From Cynocephalus volans (lineage: Eukaryota > Chordata > Mammalia > Dermoptera > Cynocephalidae), in NCBI RefSeq assembly GCF_027409185.1, contig NC_084462.1, positions 41,426,679 to 41,490,678 of the forward strand: a stretch of DNA of 64,000 nucleotides. Direction: 5' to 3'. Every line of letters starts with the position of its first letter. Position 1 is the first letter of the stretch. Made by a program: the position numbers and the translations under genes. Below, piece after piece: positions 61,601 through 64,000 of the stretch. Under the pieces are notes generated by a model. That model had not been told where the DNA came from. It was given only the letters and a program-made list of their open reading frames with translations, and ran no database searches.

Positions 61601-62489
61601 CTGAAGACAGATGATCTACTTGTATATGTTTATTTAATAAAATCAAGAAGAAATGGCAGGGCTCACTGCAAAGTGTTAGCAGGGAATGAGGTGGGAGAAG
61701 AAAGCTTATCGACTTTTTCTTTACATGCTGCTGTACTATTTTACTTGTTTCAGTGATCATATGTTACTTCATTAAAGAAGCTAATGAGACGAAGTATGAA
61801 ATTAAGAAGAGCATCTGAGTCATCCTGCTGAACAGCTCAGTTCCCGATCCCATCCCTCAGGGCTTCCTCACTTCTCTGCAGGCAAAATCTGTGCAGCCAG
61901 CCTGGCCCAGCCTCCAACCCCCATGGCAAAAGCTGGCCTCTGTGGGGCCACCATGCTTTTCAAAGCCCTATCCCACATATTACCTGGTTCATTCTCTCAG
62001 TGGTTTTGTGAGGATAGCAGGACAAAAACTTCATCTTATTTAGAGGAGAGGAAACAGGGACCAAGAAGTAATGATGTGCCCAAGATCACGCACCACGGCC
62101 ATTTGCCACAGTTGCCCTTGGCTTTGCTCGTGACTCTGACACTCAGCAGCAGAGCCAGGTCTCACCGGGGGAGCAGAGCCTTGCCTGTCCCGCAGCACAG
62201 GGCACACAGGGAGGGCTCACCAGCAGAAAACCCAAGTATTTCTACTTCCAAGCCAGGGTCTGAAGCCAACAACCCACAAAGTAATTAGCAATGAAACAAC
62301 CAGGGCTTCTGAGGATGGCTGTTGTAACTGTAGCAATACCTTACTTTCACAGAGTGCTTTACAGTTGATGAAGTACATTAGAACGCCACTGCCTCGCAGT
62401 CATTGCTGTGATGTCCCAATAATAAACTGATGTTCCCTCCACATTTAAAAATAAAAATAGATCTCACTTATTGACCGATCACCATGTAC

Positions 62490-62600
62490 CCCATTAGATC
62501 CATTTCACAGGTGAGGAAACTGAGGCACAGGTCATTCAGTGATGTGCCCAGAATCACCTGCTTCATACGCAGAAGAGGTGGGACTCAGACCCAGACGTGC
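62490..62600 (-). repeat. MIR fragment
   Basis: CACAGGTGAGGAAACTGAGG, then GATGTGCCCAGAATCACCTG, matches the antisense MIR core. Confidence 0.75.
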
Positions 62601-62641
62601 CTGACTTCAGACCCATAACTGCAGTCTGATCATGTTCCACA

Positions 62642-62840
62642 CGTCAGTCGTACGCTGCATAACGATGTTTTGGTCAACGATGAACAGCATATATGAAGGT
62701 GGTCCCATAAGATTATAATGGCTGTACTGTCTAGGTTTGTGTAAGCACACTCTATGATGTTTGCACAGTGACAAAATCGTCTAATGACGCATTTCTTAGA
62801 ATGTAACCCTGTCAATCAGCGATGCATATCTGTACATAAT
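62642..62840. mobile_element. Tigger-family DNA transposon relic
   Basis: Starts CAGTCGTACGCTGCATAACG and TGGTCCCATAAGATTATAAT, then jumps to the 3' end CTAGGTTTGTGTAAGCACAC and TCTAATGACGCATTTCTTAG. The middle with the transposase is missing, so it is a non-autonomous deletion derivative. Confidence 0.85.
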
Positions 62841-63436
62841 GATGATGCACGCTGCGTTATAATTGTAAATGCTATCATAGCTAGACCATACTTCATTTTT
62901 ATTTAGTTGGCAGTTTTCATTTTAATACTTAAAATCAGGGGAATGCAAACTTTTAGCATTTACAGTCTTTACTTCTGTGAGTTTGGTCACATTGGTGTGA
63001 TATTTACAGATCAGTAGTAAAATCTGCTGAGGTGAGTGGAACCCCTTGGCGCTTAACCTTTCCTTCACACAACACGCTGGAGAAAATCACCAACACAGGG
63101 CCTCAGGGAACAGGGCCAAAAGGTCATTGCTGCTGAATAACTGCTTAATTAGATACCTTTCAGAAAACTGCAACCTCTCGGAAAGGTCAGCGGCTGTGAC
63201 AGCTGTGGGTATGTGCTGGGAGGGAGGGCTCACTGGCATACGATTAGGGACACTGAATTTTTAATGCCTTGGTAATGATGCTCTCCTTGGCCCTATATCT
63301 TGATTAACTGATTTATTGCCATGGGCTGGGTGAGAAAGAAGAACAAATCTAAAAATCTACAAGAACAACTTGCCTTTTCTTTCATGGGATGCATAACACA
63401 GCGGGTGGGAGACCGGGTAAGTCTCACAGTGGCAAG

Positions 63437-63706
63437 TTGAGAAAGAGACAGAGACAGAGACAGAGAGAGAGGCAGAGAGATACACACAGAGATAGAGACA
63501 GAAACAGACATAGAGAGAGAGAGACAGAGAGACACAGAGATAAAGACAGAAAAAGAGATAGAGAGAGGCAGAGAAGTTGAGACAGGAACAGAGAGACAGA
63601 GACACACAGAGACAGACATACAGAGTAGAGAGGGGGAGAGAGTGAGACAGAGACAGAGAGAGACTAACACACACAGAGAGAGAGACAGAGAGAGAGAGAG
63701 AGAGTT
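63437..63706. repeat. GA/GACA-rich simple repeat
   Basis: Imperfect (GAGACA)n and (GA)n for about 270 bp. Long minus-strand frames made of S, L and V are by-products of it. Confidence 0.95.
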
Positions 63707-64000
63707 TCTTACCCTCAGCATCGAGGAACAATATCTTCCCACCAATTTCTCTTTATTGTCCTGAGCTTAGTGGTGACACACTAAACGGTGGGCTGTGTTC
63801 CATTCGCATTGAAACAATGAAGTGCCTTCATTATTAATGAAGTGTGTATTTATAAATGTGTATTAATCAGTGTGTGACCCCTGCCCCTGGCCTCATGGCT
63901 CCCCCTGGGAGCAGCAGATCTTCCTCTGTGAGACCCTGGCCAGAGGGTCAAAGGATGCCACTGGTTTATGAGCTCAGGGTTAATTAGCAAATCTAAAAGG

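Noticed and set aside
63293..63745. Minus-strand 150-codon frame rich in S, L and V
   Set aside because: It translates the GA/CA simple repeat and has no start context or homologue that I recognise.

Overview
The window is nuclear DNA from a placental mammal. It has split genes with GT/AG introns, LINE-1, MIR, L2, hAT, Tigger and MaLR relics, and simple repeats. Two genes are recognised by their encoded residues and exon order. APBA2 (Mint2/X11-like) lies on the plus strand and ENTREP2 (FAM189A1) on the minus strand, tail to tail as I recall them at human 15q13.1. No Alu, rodent B1/B2, carnivore SINEC or ruminant Bov-tA copy was seen, so a monkey, ape, mouse, dog or cow is unlikely. The one young-looking SINE has a tRNA-Ile-like head, which points tentatively to a colugo (Dermoptera). 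The species call is an inference.

Layout. 1-8124 is APBA2 intron, holding a composite retroposon inside an older MaLR LTR. 8125-30997 carries the last nine coding exons of APBA2, which encode the PTB domain and both PDZ domains. All eight introns between them are phase 0, and one exon is only 36 bp. 30998 to about 32175 is the APBA2 3' UTR, apparently carrying an antisense processed insertion. About 32176-33594 is the short intergenic gap. About 33595-36748 is the ENTREP2 3' UTR. The last six ENTREP2 coding exons lie between 37065 and 51656 in reverse order; they encode the proline-rich cytoplasmic tail with PPxY motifs. 51657-64000 is ENTREP2 intron, AT-rich from about 56 kb on, with a dead 2.6 kb LINE-1, a solo LTR with intact ends, a mariner-type MITE, a Tigger relic and simple repeats. 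The 5' halves of both genes lie outside the window.

Function. APBA2 is a neuronal adaptor that binds the NPxY tail of amyloid precursor protein through its PTB domain and membrane proteins through its PDZ domains. ENTREP2 belongs to a four-pass membrane family whose tails recruit NEDD4-family ubiquitin ligases through PPxY motifs. The two genes do not form an operon-like unit; they are convergent neighbours.

The exon models rest on my recollection of the human proteins plus splice-site and reading-phase checks: the six ENTREP2 segments sum to exactly 330 codons and the nine APBA2 segments splice in one frame. Repeat family names are from memory of consensus sequences. No alignment was run.
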